Assembly (NCBI GenBank): GCA_030158725.1
Contig: JAOASJ010000008.1
Coordinates: forward strand, 29,968 to 93,967
Direction of reading: 5' to 3'
Origin: Bacteroidia bacterium
GTDB taxonomy: Bacteria; Bacteroidota; Bacteroidia; NS11-12g; UBA955
DNA: 64,000 bases
The stretch's first letter is position 1, and the number at the start of each line of letters is the position of its first letter. Made by a program: the position numbers and the translations under genes. Of the stretch, positions 1-9,500 are shown piece by piece. A model generated the notes under the pieces. That model was given only the letters and a program-made list of their open reading frames with translations, had not been told where the DNA came from and searched no databases.

Positions 1-553
1 TATCACCAAATCCTAGCAAATGCTCTTTTCCAATATTGGTAATTAAAGCCAATTCAGGTTCTGCTATGTCGCATAACTCTTGTATATCTCCAGCTTTATT
101 CGCGCCCATCTCTATAACAGCTATTTGATGTTCATCGCGCAGTTGTAACAAGGTTAATGGCAAACCAATGTGGTTGTTTAAATTTCCATGTGTATAATGC
201 ACATTGTATTCGGTTGACAATACCGATACCACCAATTCTTTGGTGCTGGTTTTTCCATTGCTCCCTCCTATTCCCAATACCCTTGTTTTAAGCGTTTGTC
301 TGTGAAACCTAGCCAATTCTTGTAGGCACTTAAGCACATCATCCACTTTAATGATTTTGGTGTTATCAAACTCTCCCTCATCTACCACAGCATAGGCCGC
401 ACCTTTTTCCAAGGCCTGCTCTGCAAATAAATTTCCATTAAAATTATCTCCCTTCAAAGCGAAAAACATTTCACCATTGCCAAGTTTACGGGTATCGGTT
501 GATACATTTAAGCCGCACTGAAGGTAGATTTGATAGATGTCTGAAATTTGCAT
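1..553 (-). CDS. murF: UDP-N-acetylmuramoyl-tripeptide--D-Ala-D-Ala ligase, N-terminal part
   Basis: Cytoplasmic peptidoglycan-precursor ligase that adds D-Ala-D-Ala to UDP-MurNAc-tripeptide with ATP. Only about 184 N-terminal residues are present because the gene runs off the left edge; this is not a real truncation. I translated it by hand. It starts MQISDIYQIYLQ, has the Mur N-terminal substrate domain (about residues 1-85, including STDTRKLGNGEMFFALKG) and the ATP loop GIGGSNGKTSTKE at about 95-106 (most homologues have GITGSNGKT), then EMGANKAGDI and ITNIGKEHL, all typical of MurF. A TAnnTTTG box lies 12 nt before the ATG. It is divergent from the FG-GAP gene. Confidence 0.93.
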   Translation of the reverse strand, partial: MQISDIYQIYLQCGLNVSTDTRKLGNGEMFFALKGDNFNGNLFAEQALEKGAAYAVVDEGEFDNTKIIKVDDVLKCLQELARFHRQTLKTRVLGIGGSNGKTSTKELVVSVLSTEYNVHYTHGNLNNHIGLPLTLLQLRDEHQIAVIEMGANKAGDIQELCDIAEPELALITNIGKEHLLGFGD

Positions 554-565
554 AATGTTATTCCA

Positions 566-573
566 CAAAAATA
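566..573 (-). promoter_or_regulatory. -7 box (TATTTTTG) of murF
   Basis: Exact match to the Bacteroidota -7 consensus TAnnTTTG on the minus strand, 12 nt before the murF ATG. The -33 element is not clear. Confidence 0.55.
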
Positions 574-625
574 GGTTTTTGAAAATTTAAATGCAGCGTT
601 TTATTCGAATTTGTGTCTTATTGAT

Positions 626-633
626 TATATTTG
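626..633 (+). promoter_or_regulatory. -7 box (TATATTTG) of the FG-GAP gene
   Basis: Exact TAnnTTTG match 5 nt before the ATG at 639. It lies inside the longer open frame that opens at 591, so the upstream start at 591 cannot be used from this promoter. Confidence 0.6.
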
Positions 634-638
634 AATGT

Positions 639-2981
639 ATGAAAAGATTAAGTACTTGTTTTTTGTTTTTAATTGTCTGCGCAAGTTCAAGCTTTGCACA
701 AACTAAAAAGTTGCAATATTATCTCTCTGATAGTTTGCAAATCGTAAACAGCGCCAATCAAGCACTTCAATATGCCCTTTCAGGAGGCTACCACTGCCCT
801 CAATTCAGTCCTTGCGACGTTAATGGCGATGGCAAGAAAGACATTGTTATATACGACAAATTGGATGGCAGCATTTCTACCTATGTCAATGTAGGTGGCA
901 CAGGTGAAGCAAAATATACTTTAGACAACCGCTACGCTGCTTATTTCCCTAAAATCAAAGCCTTAGGATGGATGCTTTTGCGCGACTACAACAATGATGG
1001 ATATGAAGATATTTTCACCAGTGGTCCTCAAGGTTATATGGTTTATAAAAACATTTCGTTTACTGTGAGTGGCCGTCCTGAATTTATTGAAATACCGCCA
1101 CTAAAATACCGCAACATGAGTCCTTCAGGATCTTTCATTGAATACAATGCTTTGTCTACGCCTTCAATTCACTTACCAGGCATTTATGACATTGACTTTG
1201 ATGGCGACTTAGACATCATGAGTTATTCCAATATTGGTGGTGCGATTTATTTGTATATGAATTATCAAGTGGAGGACAATTTACCTCCCGATTCTATGCG
1301 TTTTTACCACACTGACTTATGTTGGGGCTATTTCAACGACAACAATTGCAACAATTACATTTTAAATACTTGCTCTAAAAACAGCGACTATAGATTATAT
1401 GGCAAACGCCACACCAATGGTTCTTCAATTACCTTATTTGACGCCAATGATGACAATGACATCGATTTATTAATTGGCAATGAAGGTTGCACACACATGA
1501 CCATGTTGTACAATGCCAAACCAGCCAACCTTAACCAATACGATTCGTTTTTCATGTATGACACCAATTATGTCGCTGCAAATAACCGTGCAGATGTATC
1601 AATATATCCAGCCGCTTATTTCATGGATGTAAACAACGATGGTAAACGCGATTTAATTTACGCACCCAACTCTGTTAGCACCCAGTATATCATTGAGGAA
1701 ACCAAACAAATCCGTTGGTATAAAAACACCAATACAGACAAATCACCAACTTGGGCACAACAAGAACCTTTGTTTACCGATGATATTTTGGACAATGGAA
1801 ACAAAAGCAATTGGGCATGTGCAGATTGGGATAAAGATGGAGATTTGGATTGTATATCAGCCACCAATGCTGATGCATACCGCAGCAAGGACACAGCGGA
1901 CAGAATTTATTTATACGAAAACGTTGGCACAGCAAAACAAGCCAAATTCAAATTGACCAACATCAATTTTGGGAACATCTTTAAAGACAAAATCAACAAA
2001 ATTGCCCCAGCCATTGCTGATATGGACAATGATGGAAAATTGGATTTGGTTTTAGGCAATGACAAGGGTGAAATTTTATTTTACAAAAACACGTCTTCAA
2101 GCGCCAATACACTTAACCCTACTTTTACCTTTTCGAATTCAAGCTACCCTGGATTCACCATAGATGTTGGAGGATTCAGTGCTCCAGCAGTGGCTGACAT
2201 CGACCGCGATGGTTTAAAAGATTTGGTTATCGGGCGTAGCGACAGTATGCTTTCATATTACAGAAATTCTGGTACCCTTACCCAACCTAGTTTTTCAGTT
2301 GTTACCAATAAATTCGGAAACATGAAACCTATTGATTCTATAGGTTTTCAATACATCTATGACGACACATTTGCCATCATTGGTTATTATCCTGTTTATG
2401 AGAAAAACGTTTATTCAAAACCCGTTATAATGGATTTGGATGGCAATGACACTTTGGATATTATTGTCGGTAATTCACTTGGAACATTAAGAATGTATGC
2501 CATTGACGGCAGCAAACCCACATCAACCTTCAAACAAACAGATTCTTTTTATTACCAAAAAGCATTTCAAGGCACCAAGTTCTTCAAAACAGATTTGGGC
2601 AATTTTATTTCTCCTTGCCTAGGTGATTTTAATGGCGACAGTGTCCCTGAATTAATTGTATCAACCAATAGAGGTGGGATTTTCTATTTGAAAAACAATT
2701 TTGCTTACAGACATAAAACTTCACTTAATAGGTACAATGTTAAAAACATAAATGCATATCCTAATCCTGCGTCTTCTCAAATTGAATTTGACTTGGCTAT
2801 AGAAGATATTTATGTGGTGAAATTATACAACAGCTTGGGACAAGAAATCAATTGTGAGCTGAATGCAAACGGTAAGATATCTGTTCTAAATGTGAACAGC
2901 TTGGATTCTGGATTTTATATTATCAGTTTTCAATTAAACGACCAAAGCAGTTACACGTCTAAATTCCAAGTTATCCATTAA
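639..2981 (+). CDS. Secreted FG-GAP/VCBS repeat protein with T9SS sorting domain
   Basis: Predicted exported protein of 780 aa. I start it at the ATG at 639 (MKRLSTCFLFLIVCASSSFAQ), which gives a clean signal peptide and lies just after a -7 box. The body carries about ten Asp-rich FG-GAP/VCBS calcium-loop motifs of the DxNxDGxxD type (for example DVNGDGKKD, DYNNDGYED, DIDFDGDLD, DMDNDGKLD, DIDRDGLKD), expected to fold as a beta-propeller of the integrin-alpha type. The last 75 residues (from about NAYPNPASSQ to KFQVIH) are a type A T9SS C-terminal sorting domain with the usual YPNP and GFY motifs. The protein should therefore cross the outer membrane by T9SS and be attached or released by PorU. 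The ligand is unknown; a surface adhesin or binding role is inference. Confidence 0.87.
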   Translation: MKRLSTCFLFLIVCASSSFAQTKKLQYYLSDSLQIVNSANQALQYALSGGYHCPQFSPCDVNGDGKKDIVIYDKLDGSISTYVNVGGTGEAKYTLDNRYAAYFPKIKALGWMLLRDYNNDGYEDIFTSGPQGYMVYKNISFTVSGRPEFIEIPPLKYRNMSPSGSFIEYNALSTPSIHLPGIYDIDFDGDLDIMSYSNIGGAIYLYMNYQVEDNLPPDSMRFYHTDLCWGYFNDNNCNNYILNTCSKNSDYRLYGKRHTNGSSITLFDANDDNDIDLLIGNEGCTHMTMLYNAKPANLNQYDSFFMYDTNYVAANNRADVSIYPAAYFMDVNNDGKRDLIYAPNSVSTQYIIEETKQIRWYKNTNTDKSPTWAQQEPLFTDDILDNGNKSNWACADWDKDGDLDCISATNADAYRSKDTADRIYLYENVGTAKQAKFKLTNINFGNIFKDKINKIAPAIADMDNDGKLDLVLGNDKGEILFYKNTSSSANTLNPTFTFSNSSYPGFTIDVGGFSAPAVADIDRDGLKDLVIGRSDSMLSYYRNSGTLTQPSFSVVTNKFGNMKPIDSIGFQYIYDDTFAIIGYYPVYEKNVYSKPVIMDLDGNDTLDIIVGNSLGTLRMYAIDGSKPTSTFKQTDSFYYQKAFQGTKFFKTDLGNFISPCLGDFNGDSVPELIVSTNRGGIFYLKNNFAYRHKTSLNRYNVKNINAYPNPASSQIEFDLAIEDIYVVKLYNSLGQEINCELNANGKISVLNVNSLDSGFYIISFQLNDQSSYTSKFQVIH

Positions 2982-2992
2982 GATTAGTTATC

Positions 2993-3361
2993 ATGGGCAA
3001 GAAGGACCCGCGTATAGACGAATATATAGCTAAGGCTGAATTATTCGCTCAAGAGCCTTTAAATCATCTGAGACAGCTCATACATTCGACTTGTCCAGAC
3101 ATTGAAGAAACCATCAAATGGAATATGCCATTTTTTATGAGCAATGGGAAAATACTTTGCCACATTGCTGCTTTTAAAAAACACATGGTAATGGGATTTT
3201 GGAAAGCAAAAGAGCTTAAGGACCCTGAAGGTATTTTACAAAAAGACAATAAAACCGCAATGGGACATATCGGTAAGATTGCTTCTATGCAAGATCTTCC
3301 AAAAGACTCAAGCATTAAAGCCTTGCTTAAGTCTGCGTATAAATTAAATCAAGAAGCTTAG
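2993..3361 (+). CDS. DUF1801/YdeI-like protein
   Basis: A cytoplasmic protein of 122 aa with no signal peptide. The motif ETIKWNMPFF at about 38-47 followed by a hydrophobic core (CHIAAFKKHMVMGFW) is typical of the DUF1801 (YdhG/YdeI) fold. Members have been linked loosely to iron binding or stress, but the biochemical role is unknown. It starts 11 nt after the FG-GAP gene, so read-through from it is likely. Its stop overlaps the stop of the convergent desaturase by 4 bp. Confidence 0.8.
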   Translation: MGKKDPRIDEYIAKAELFAQEPLNHLRQLIHSTCPDIEETIKWNMPFFMSNGKILCHIAAFKKHMVMGFWKAKELKDPEGILQKDNKTAMGHIGKIASMQDLPKDSSIKALLKSAYKLNQEA

Positions 3362-4449
3362 GCCGCAGACAAATTATTGGTTTTACCCAATTCATTCATC
3401 ATTTTGAAATGCGATTTAAGTGCAATCCAGAATGAAGGAAATTCATTGTGTTGAATGCCGTATTTGTTTGCCAATTCAACCACTATTTTTCTAATTGCAG
3501 GATAATGAACATGGCTCACTTTAGGAAACAAATGGTGTTCCACTTGAAAGTTAAGTCCACCCAATGACCAAGTTAAAAATTTATTATCAGGGCAAAAGTC
3601 GAAAGTAGTTTTCATTTGAAAAATAGCCCAATCTTCGTCAATCGCAAGTATGCCAGTTTCTTGTGCATCAGCAAATTCAGCACCTTCCACTACGTGAGCC
3701 AATTGGAATACAACCGACATAACGATACCCATAACAAAATTAAAGAAGAAGAAACCGAAGATAAATTTACTAAAACCTAAAAACACAATAGGTGTAACAA
3801 TATAAAACCCAATGTAAAACAGTTTGGTTGCCCAAAAGCTTACATGGTCTGCTAATTTCTTTTTAGGCAAGTCGGTTGTATGAACCTTGTCTGTGAAATA
3901 CTTTACAGAGTCCATCCAAAATACCCAGAACATGGTAGAAATACCATACAAGAACAACATATACCAGCTTTGGTATTTGTGCAAAGGCAAGTAGGGTTGA
4001 TTCGGCGACATGCGCAAGAAAGGTGGTTTGAAAATATCATCATCTACCCCATCAACATTGGTGTAGGTATGGTGAAGCACATTGTGTTTTACTTTCCAAA
4101 AACGGCATTCAGCACCTAAGAAATTCATACTATATCCAAAGACATCATTGACATTGCTGTTGTTTGAGAATGCACCGTGACAAGAATCGTGCATGACGTT
4201 AAATCCTATAAATGCTAAGAAGGTTCCGAATACAGTCAGCAATGCAATATTCAACAAGACAGAACTCGGCTGAACGAAAACCAACACAGCATAACAAGAA
4301 AGCACAACGGCATACATGAAGAAAGCTTTGAAAAACAATTTGGCATTGCCTCTTTGGCTCATGTTCTTTTCTTTGAAATACTGCTTAACACGCTCGTTAA
4401 GCTCCATGTGAAATTGTCTGTTGTTGCTAGCAAATGATATTTGTGGCAT
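3358..4449 (-). CDS. Membrane fatty acid desaturase
   Basis: Integral-membrane di-iron desaturase, 363 aa, which would introduce a cis double bond into an acyl chain. The three histidine boxes are intact: HDSCH at 87-91, HNVLHH at 122-127 and QVEHHLFP at about 302-309. The QxxHH form of the third box is the one seen in front-end and linoleoyl-CoA-type desaturases, but there is no fused cytochrome b5 domain. Hydrophobic segments at about 40-85 and 200-245 fit four membrane spans. A -7 box lies 13 nt upstream. Regiochemistry cannot be told from sequence; a role in membrane fluidity is inference. Confidence 0.88.
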   Translation of the reverse strand: MPQISFASNNRQFHMELNERVKQYFKEKNMSQRGNAKLFFKAFFMYAVVLSCYAVLVFVQPSSVLLNIALLTVFGTFLAFIGFNVMHDSCHGAFSNNSNVNDVFGYSMNFLGAECRFWKVKHNVLHHTYTNVDGVDDDIFKPPFLRMSPNQPYLPLHKYQSWYMLFLYGISTMFWVFWMDSVKYFTDKVHTTDLPKKKLADHVSFWATKLFYIGFYIVTPIVFLGFSKFIFGFFFFNFVMGIVMSVVFQLAHVVEGAEFADAQETGILAIDEDWAIFQMKTTFDFCPDNKFLTWSLGGLNFQVEHHLFPKVSHVHYPAIRKIVVELANKYGIQHNEFPSFWIALKSHFKMMNELGKTNNLSAA

Positions 4450-4462
4450 AATTTAATTGGCG

Positions 4463-4470
4463 CAAAATTA
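4463..4470 (-). promoter_or_regulatory. -7 box (TAATTTTG) of the desaturase
   Basis: Exact TAnnTTTG on the minus strand, 13 nt before the desaturase ATG at 4449. Confidence 0.55.
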
Positions 4471-4515
4471 CACAAAGTATCTTGTATTTTTTAAGAACTG
4501 AGTAAAATCAACATA

Positions 4516-4536
4516 TCGAATCTGTTGATAATTCGA
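4516..4536. promoter_or_regulatory. Inverted repeat in the desaturase/hydrolase intergenic region
   Basis: Arms TCGAAT and ATTCGA separated by 9 nt, lying about 46 bp upstream of the desaturase -7 box. Position and symmetry would suit an operator, but 6-bp arms in AT-rich DNA can arise by chance. Confidence 0.25.
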
Positions 4537-4593
4537 ATCCCATTAATTTCCAATTAAATAGATTTTTTAATTAAAAAAAATAACCTTTGCATC

Positions 4594-5235
4594 ATGTTAC
4601 AAGTCATGTCTTTTACCTTCGGACCATTCAGTGAGAATACCTATGTTTTGTCAAATGAAAACGGAGAATGCATCATTTTTGACCCTGGAATGTATCAATC
4701 GTCAGAAGAGCAAGAATTGGAGCGTTACTTAACGGCGTCTAAACTAAAACCAGTCTTATTAATCAACACCCATTGCCACATCGACCACATTATGGGCAAT
4801 ACCTATTGTGCAGAGAAATACGGATTAAGTCTACAAGCCCATGCTTTAGAAAAACAAGTATTAGACATGGGAATTACATCTGCCAATCTATATGGCTTGC
4901 ATTACAACCCTTCTGTGCCTATCACAAATTTCTTAACAGAAAATGATACCATTGTTTTGGGCGAAGACAAACTTACAATATTATTTACACCAGGACATTC
5001 ACCTGGAAGTTTGAGTTTCTACAATGCCAAGCAAAATTTTGTTATTGCAGGTGATGTATTGTTTAGAAACAGTATAGGAAGAACTGATTTACCGGGAGGC
5101 GATTACGACACCTTGATAAATTCAATAAAAACAAAGCTCTTGACATTACCAGGAAATACCACTGTATACAGCGGTCACGGCCCTAGCACGACGATAGAAT
5201 TTGAAGCAGATTCAAATCCTTTTTTAAACAATTAA
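4594..5235 (+). CDS. Metallo-beta-lactamase fold hydrolase (glyoxalase II-like)
   Basis: Cytoplasmic 213-aa zinc hydrolase. The metal-binding motif is THCHIDH at 59-65, followed by TPGHSPGSLSFY, AGDVLF and SGHGPST, which supply the remaining His/Asp ligands of the family. Size and motif spacing match the short glyoxalase-II-like group common in Bacteroidota, which lacks the C-terminal substrate domain of true GloB. Substrate is therefore uncertain (a thioester such as S-lactoylglutathione is only one option). A near-match to the -7 box (AACCTTTG, 4582-4589) lies 4 nt before the ATG. It is divergent from the desaturase. Confidence 0.85.
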   Translation: MLQVMSFTFGPFSENTYVLSNENGECIIFDPGMYQSSEEQELERYLTASKLKPVLLINTHCHIDHIMGNTYCAEKYGLSLQAHALEKQVLDMGITSANLYGLHYNPSVPITNFLTENDTIVLGEDKLTILFTPGHSPGSLSFYNAKQNFVIAGDVLFRNSIGRTDLPGGDYDTLINSIKTKLLTLPGNTTVYSGHGPSTTIEFEADSNPFLNN

Positions 5236-5238
5236 AGA

Positions 5239-6501
5239 TTATTTATTTTCTTCAAGCGCTGCATCTAAATCAAAGATCAGCGTGAAACGCAATTGGTTTT
5301 GCAAAGGATGTCTTTGAACAAATGGCACTAGGTAAGCAGCATCTAATCCAAAAACCTTGTAGCGAATTCCAAAACCGAAGGTTGCATATTTTCTATTTCC
5401 TTTTGTTTTGGCTTCGTTGAAGTAACCAGCTCTAAGGAAAAACTGTTTGGCATAAATGTATTCTAAACCTAAAGAGATGTTGTATTCTTTTAACTCTTCT
5501 CTTAATCCACCTGGAGCATCAGCAAAAGATTTCAATGCTGCAGAAATAACTGGATCATCGCTACGTGTTCTTTCATAAACCTTTACGGTTGTACCATTGT
5601 CATCTATCAAAGAGTCGTTCAAACCTGTATAGTCTTTCAAAACATTAACACCAGGAGTTGGCACCATTAGTTTATTAAAATCTAACATACCAGTGATTGA
5701 ATTGTATTGGTCGATGTCGTAAGACCAAGCAGTTCCAATTTTCAAGTTAGCTGGAATGTATTCTTTATTTGTTTTATCAGAATAAGTGATTTTCGCACCT
5801 AAGTTTTGCAAGTTGATACCAACTGTGTAACGCAAATCTTTCTTTTCACCTTTGATTTTAGCTTTCAATGAACCTTTATACAAAGCTGAAATATCACCAG
5901 CACCACTTCTTCCTACTTTTGGGGTAATACCGTTTAGAGGACGGGTACCAGCCAAATTAGAATTGACAAATTTCAATGTTGTACCAATAGCCCAATGTTT
6001 ACTTAATTGGGTAGCGTAACAAATATCAACTGCATATTCAGATGGCTTGAAAGTTCCTAGAGGATTTCCAACATCATCTGTAAAGTTAATTTCACCAAAA
6101 GTAAAGAAACGGAAAGAACCACCGATAACAGAACGTTGGTTGCTTCTGATTTTGGTATAACCTGCTAAGTAGTTGTATGAGATTCCAGGAACCAAGGCAC
6201 GTAACCATGGTGCGTATGATGTAGCAATACCTGCTTTTTTATCGGCGAAAGCCAAAGAAGCAGCATTCCAAAACACTGAATTTGCATCAGCAGAACTGGC
6301 AACACCTGCATCACCCATACCAGCACGGCGGCTATCTGGTGTAATCGTTAAGAAAGGAACAGCAGTGGTAATAACGTTTTGCTGACCAGCAAGCATGCTT
6401 CTGCTTATAGATTGCGTTTGTGCATCTGCTTGAGATACACTAAGAATAAAAGAAAGCGAACTGGCTACGAAACCAATTTTTCGGATGTTTAAAATAGACA
6501 T
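5239..6501 (-). CDS. porV: T9SS outer membrane attachment-complex protein PorV (LptO)
   Basis: Outer-membrane beta-barrel of the FadL-like PorV family, 420 aa. PorV carries substrates from the T9SS translocon to PorU. I start it at the ATG at 6501 (MSILNIRKIGFVASSLSF), giving a signal peptide cut near SQADAQ; a TTG two codons upstream is also open. Family marks include FLTITPDSRRAGMGDAGVAS close to the mature N-terminus, SVFWNAASLAF, and repeated amphipathic strands ending in an aromatic-rich C-terminus. It follows porU on the same strand by 69 bp, the arrangement known from Flavobacterium johnsoniae, but also has its own promoter box at 6545-6552. Confidence 0.93.
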   Translation of the reverse strand: MSILNIRKIGFVASSLSFILSVSQADAQTQSISRSMLAGQQNVITTAVPFLTITPDSRRAGMGDAGVASSADANSVFWNAASLAFADKKAGIATSYAPWLRALVPGISYNYLAGYTKIRSNQRSVIGGSFRFFTFGEINFTDDVGNPLGTFKPSEYAVDICYATQLSKHWAIGTTLKFVNSNLAGTRPLNGITPKVGRSGAGDISALYKGSLKAKIKGEKKDLRYTVGINLQNLGAKITYSDKTNKEYIPANLKIGTAWSYDIDQYNSITGMLDFNKLMVPTPGVNVLKDYTGLNDSLIDDNGTTVKVYERTRSDDPVISAALKSFADAPGGLREELKEYNISLGLEYIYAKQFFLRAGYFNEAKTKGNRKYATFGFGIRYKVFGLDAAYLVPFVQRHPLQNQLRFTLIFDLDAALEENK

Positions 6502-6544
6502 TAACAATTAAAATTATTTGCGTAATTTTCTAATCAATAGTGGG

Positions 6545-6552
6545 CAAATATA
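6545..6552 (-). promoter_or_regulatory. -7 box (TATATTTG) of porV
   Basis: Exact TAnnTTTG in the porU-porV gap, 43 nt before the porV ATG. It suggests porV can be transcribed separately from porU. Confidence 0.5.
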
Positions 6553-6570
6553 TCATTCTTTCGAATATTT

Positions 6571-9500
6571 TTAGTTTAAAATAACTAATTTTTCTACTTT
6601 TTCAGCTTTTTGTCCATCTTCTGTTGTTACCACAATGCGGTAAATATAGACGCCTTTGGCTGGTTTATCATCGTAATCATCACGGCCATTCCACTGAATA
6701 CCGCTGATATGTGCCTCGGCATTACTGAAATTTTCATCAATGGTCTTAATCACTTTTCCGCTTATGGTCATAACTGTAATCACCACATGAAGATTGTCTC
6801 CTGAACGGTTGTGGTCGAACAAGAAACTGGTGTTGTTGTTGAATGGATTTGGATAATTATAAACGTGTTGAATGGTAAATTGAGCATTGTTTTTAATCAC
6901 AAATTCAATAGTGGCTTCATTAGAATTGTTGTAAACATCCCATACCTTTAGGGTATAAGTGTGCTTACCATCTGCAATACCTTCCAATTGGTAACGTATA
7001 TCACCTGTGGTGTATGAATTCAATTTGGCTGAGTAAAAGCTATTTAATACAAAACGTTTTTCTTGTGCAGTACCTTTGTCAATAATGGCTATGATATCAC
7101 GGCCAATACCGATGCCTGAAGTATTTATTCCATTCTCATCGTAAACACGTGCAAGCAATAAAGGACTGTTGTCTGTTAATCCACCACTTACGAAAGAATA
7201 ATCGTCAACAAACAATTCGATTTCTGGGCCTTTTACATCTTGGGTGGTAGAATTGGAGGTGCCACCAACCATGAAGTCGAGGTAGTGACCAGTTGCATCG
7301 GTCACCTGATTTTCGGCGTATAAACTTATTTTACCATATCCATAATTGTAGTTGATGTCTTTAGGAACGACAAATGAAAAGCGGTAATCACCATTTACAA
7401 CTGAGTTTTCACCCTTGTACAAAACACTGCTGTATAGTTTAAACGGAATTTCTTGGCTAGGCAAGTCATTACTTAAAGTATTGAATGTAGATTGCTTATC
7501 ATAAACAATTGGGAAAATAGTTCCATTAAAACCAGTCTGTTTGGCTCCAAATACATCTTCAATATGGCCCACAAAGGTTACCTTGCTTAGAGCTTTTAGA
7601 GTATCTGACTTTGATGAAACACCTGAGCTGTTGATGCTGTCAATTTTAACAATATGTTCAGGATAATTCATAACCAAAGCAGGATCAGCAAATAAGGTAA
7701 ATCGTCTATCATTAGAATTTTGACCTCCCCCGTTTTTCAATTTTTTATATACTTCGCCCAAAGTTGGCCATTTGCCATTTTGTTTGACATAGGCACAGTT
7801 AGACCAAAAATATCTTGTTATATCGGCGTTGGCCCCTGCATACACAATACGAACAGTGGTAAACATTGCAATCGCCCCTCCGTTGGGCTGTGTAATAACA
7901 TATTCACCCGCACTTTTTTGCATGGCATCGTCATATCGACTGAAAGAACATGTTGCAGTAAAAAACACAGGTAAGTTGTTCGAGTTTTTCAAAGAAGTTA
8001 CCAAAGGAATATCAATTACTTTTTCCGATGCTAAATATTCCTCACCTCCATGACCAACATAATTGAAGATTAAAGTTCCTTGCTCAAACTCCTTTTTAAT
8101 AGCAGCTTGGGCTTCTGGATAACGTTGAGATCCACTTAAATTCTCTTGTTTGAAGGCGTCAAAATAAACTTTTCTAACGTTTAGATTCTTGAAAGTTGTA
8201 TCAATGTTTCGAGACATCGTTTCAAAGTCAAAAACAAAATCTTTTTCCCAATCTAAATCGGCATCGTCTGCAGCTAAGGTAACCACATTACGCCAAGCCC
8301 CCAAGGATTCTTTGTCTTTATAGTGCTTGATTTTTTCAACCATGTTGTTGGCTTCTGCAACGCTTGCAACAGGCAAACGGGTAACTGCAATTTCTAATTT
8401 TTGCTCATCTTCCCACTTTCCATCTAAAGGATCTAAATATCCAAAAAAGTCATCAGAACAATAATAGTTTTCATACAATGGAATATTCATTTTTTCATCC
8501 GATTCATACACAGGAATGAAACTACTTTTAAACCCTAATTTGTTTTTATAGTCGTAACTCGCATCGCCCATAAACATGGCATAGCGGAGTTGGTTAAGCG
8601 GATTGGTGTTTTTGTAGTAAAACAATGAAAAGAAATCGCGGATAGCGGAAATATCTTGTGAGCCACTTGAGAACTCGTTGTAAATTTGTTGAGGAGTAAC
8701 CACCAAAACTTCAAGATTATCGCGGGTTCTATGCCATGCAGCTAAATCGTTGGCTGCATCTATAAATTCAGGTGCGGAAACGATGATAAACTGAAAATTA
8801 CCTAGGCCATGCAAATCTTGGTTGCCCACCTGCTCTTCAAAAACAGGACTTAAATAATTGCCATCGGTAAGGGCAAATTCTTTTATTTTTCCTTGAGGCT
8901 GATCGCGGAAAACCATTTCACTATTTAAAGAAAAAACATTTTGCAACTGAGGATTTAAAGGATCAGACACATCAAATATTTGAGCTGAATTGGGTAAATT
9001 ATTTAAACGGTATTCAGAAACGGTACTTGTTCTAGAATTTATATTTCTAAAACCCATAAACGATTCGCTGTAGCTCAGATTTCTAGAGCAATGTATTTCA
9101 TAATAGTCAAGCCAAGCTTTAGAACTTGAAATGGGTTTATTGTATGAAAACTGCAACTGCAAGTTTGAAGAAGCAGGCACTTGCAAAGTCTTAATTCCCG
9201 ATTCGACAAAGCAGGCATCAGGATTAAAAAGAGCGGACAAACTTGTAACGTCGGTGGTATTTGTGTTTGCTTTTAATATAACGTTACTAGAAACAGCAGA
9301 AACAGCCCCAACTTGATATTTAACAAGTAAGGGTAAATTGCCAGAGATATTCGGTAAGTTATGGTTAAAAGAATAGCTTAAAGTTTGGTCAAATTTTTCA
9401 CCCAATAAAGTGCGGCCTTGGTGGCAAATATTTTCTTTTTCATCCTCATGAAATTCGAAATAGTTGAACCAATTAAAACTAGAATCGGCAACTAAATTAT

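Noticed and set aside
1..553. murF looks truncated
   Set aside because: The frame is intact to the window edge; this is only a boundary effect, not a pseudogene.
1658..1894. Many short reading frames overlapping real genes on the other strand or in other frames (this one inside the FG-GAP gene, others inside porU, polA, mlaF, sucA)
   Set aside because: They lie wholly inside strong genes with recognised domains, have no promoter boxes, and their translations show no domain; they are shadows.
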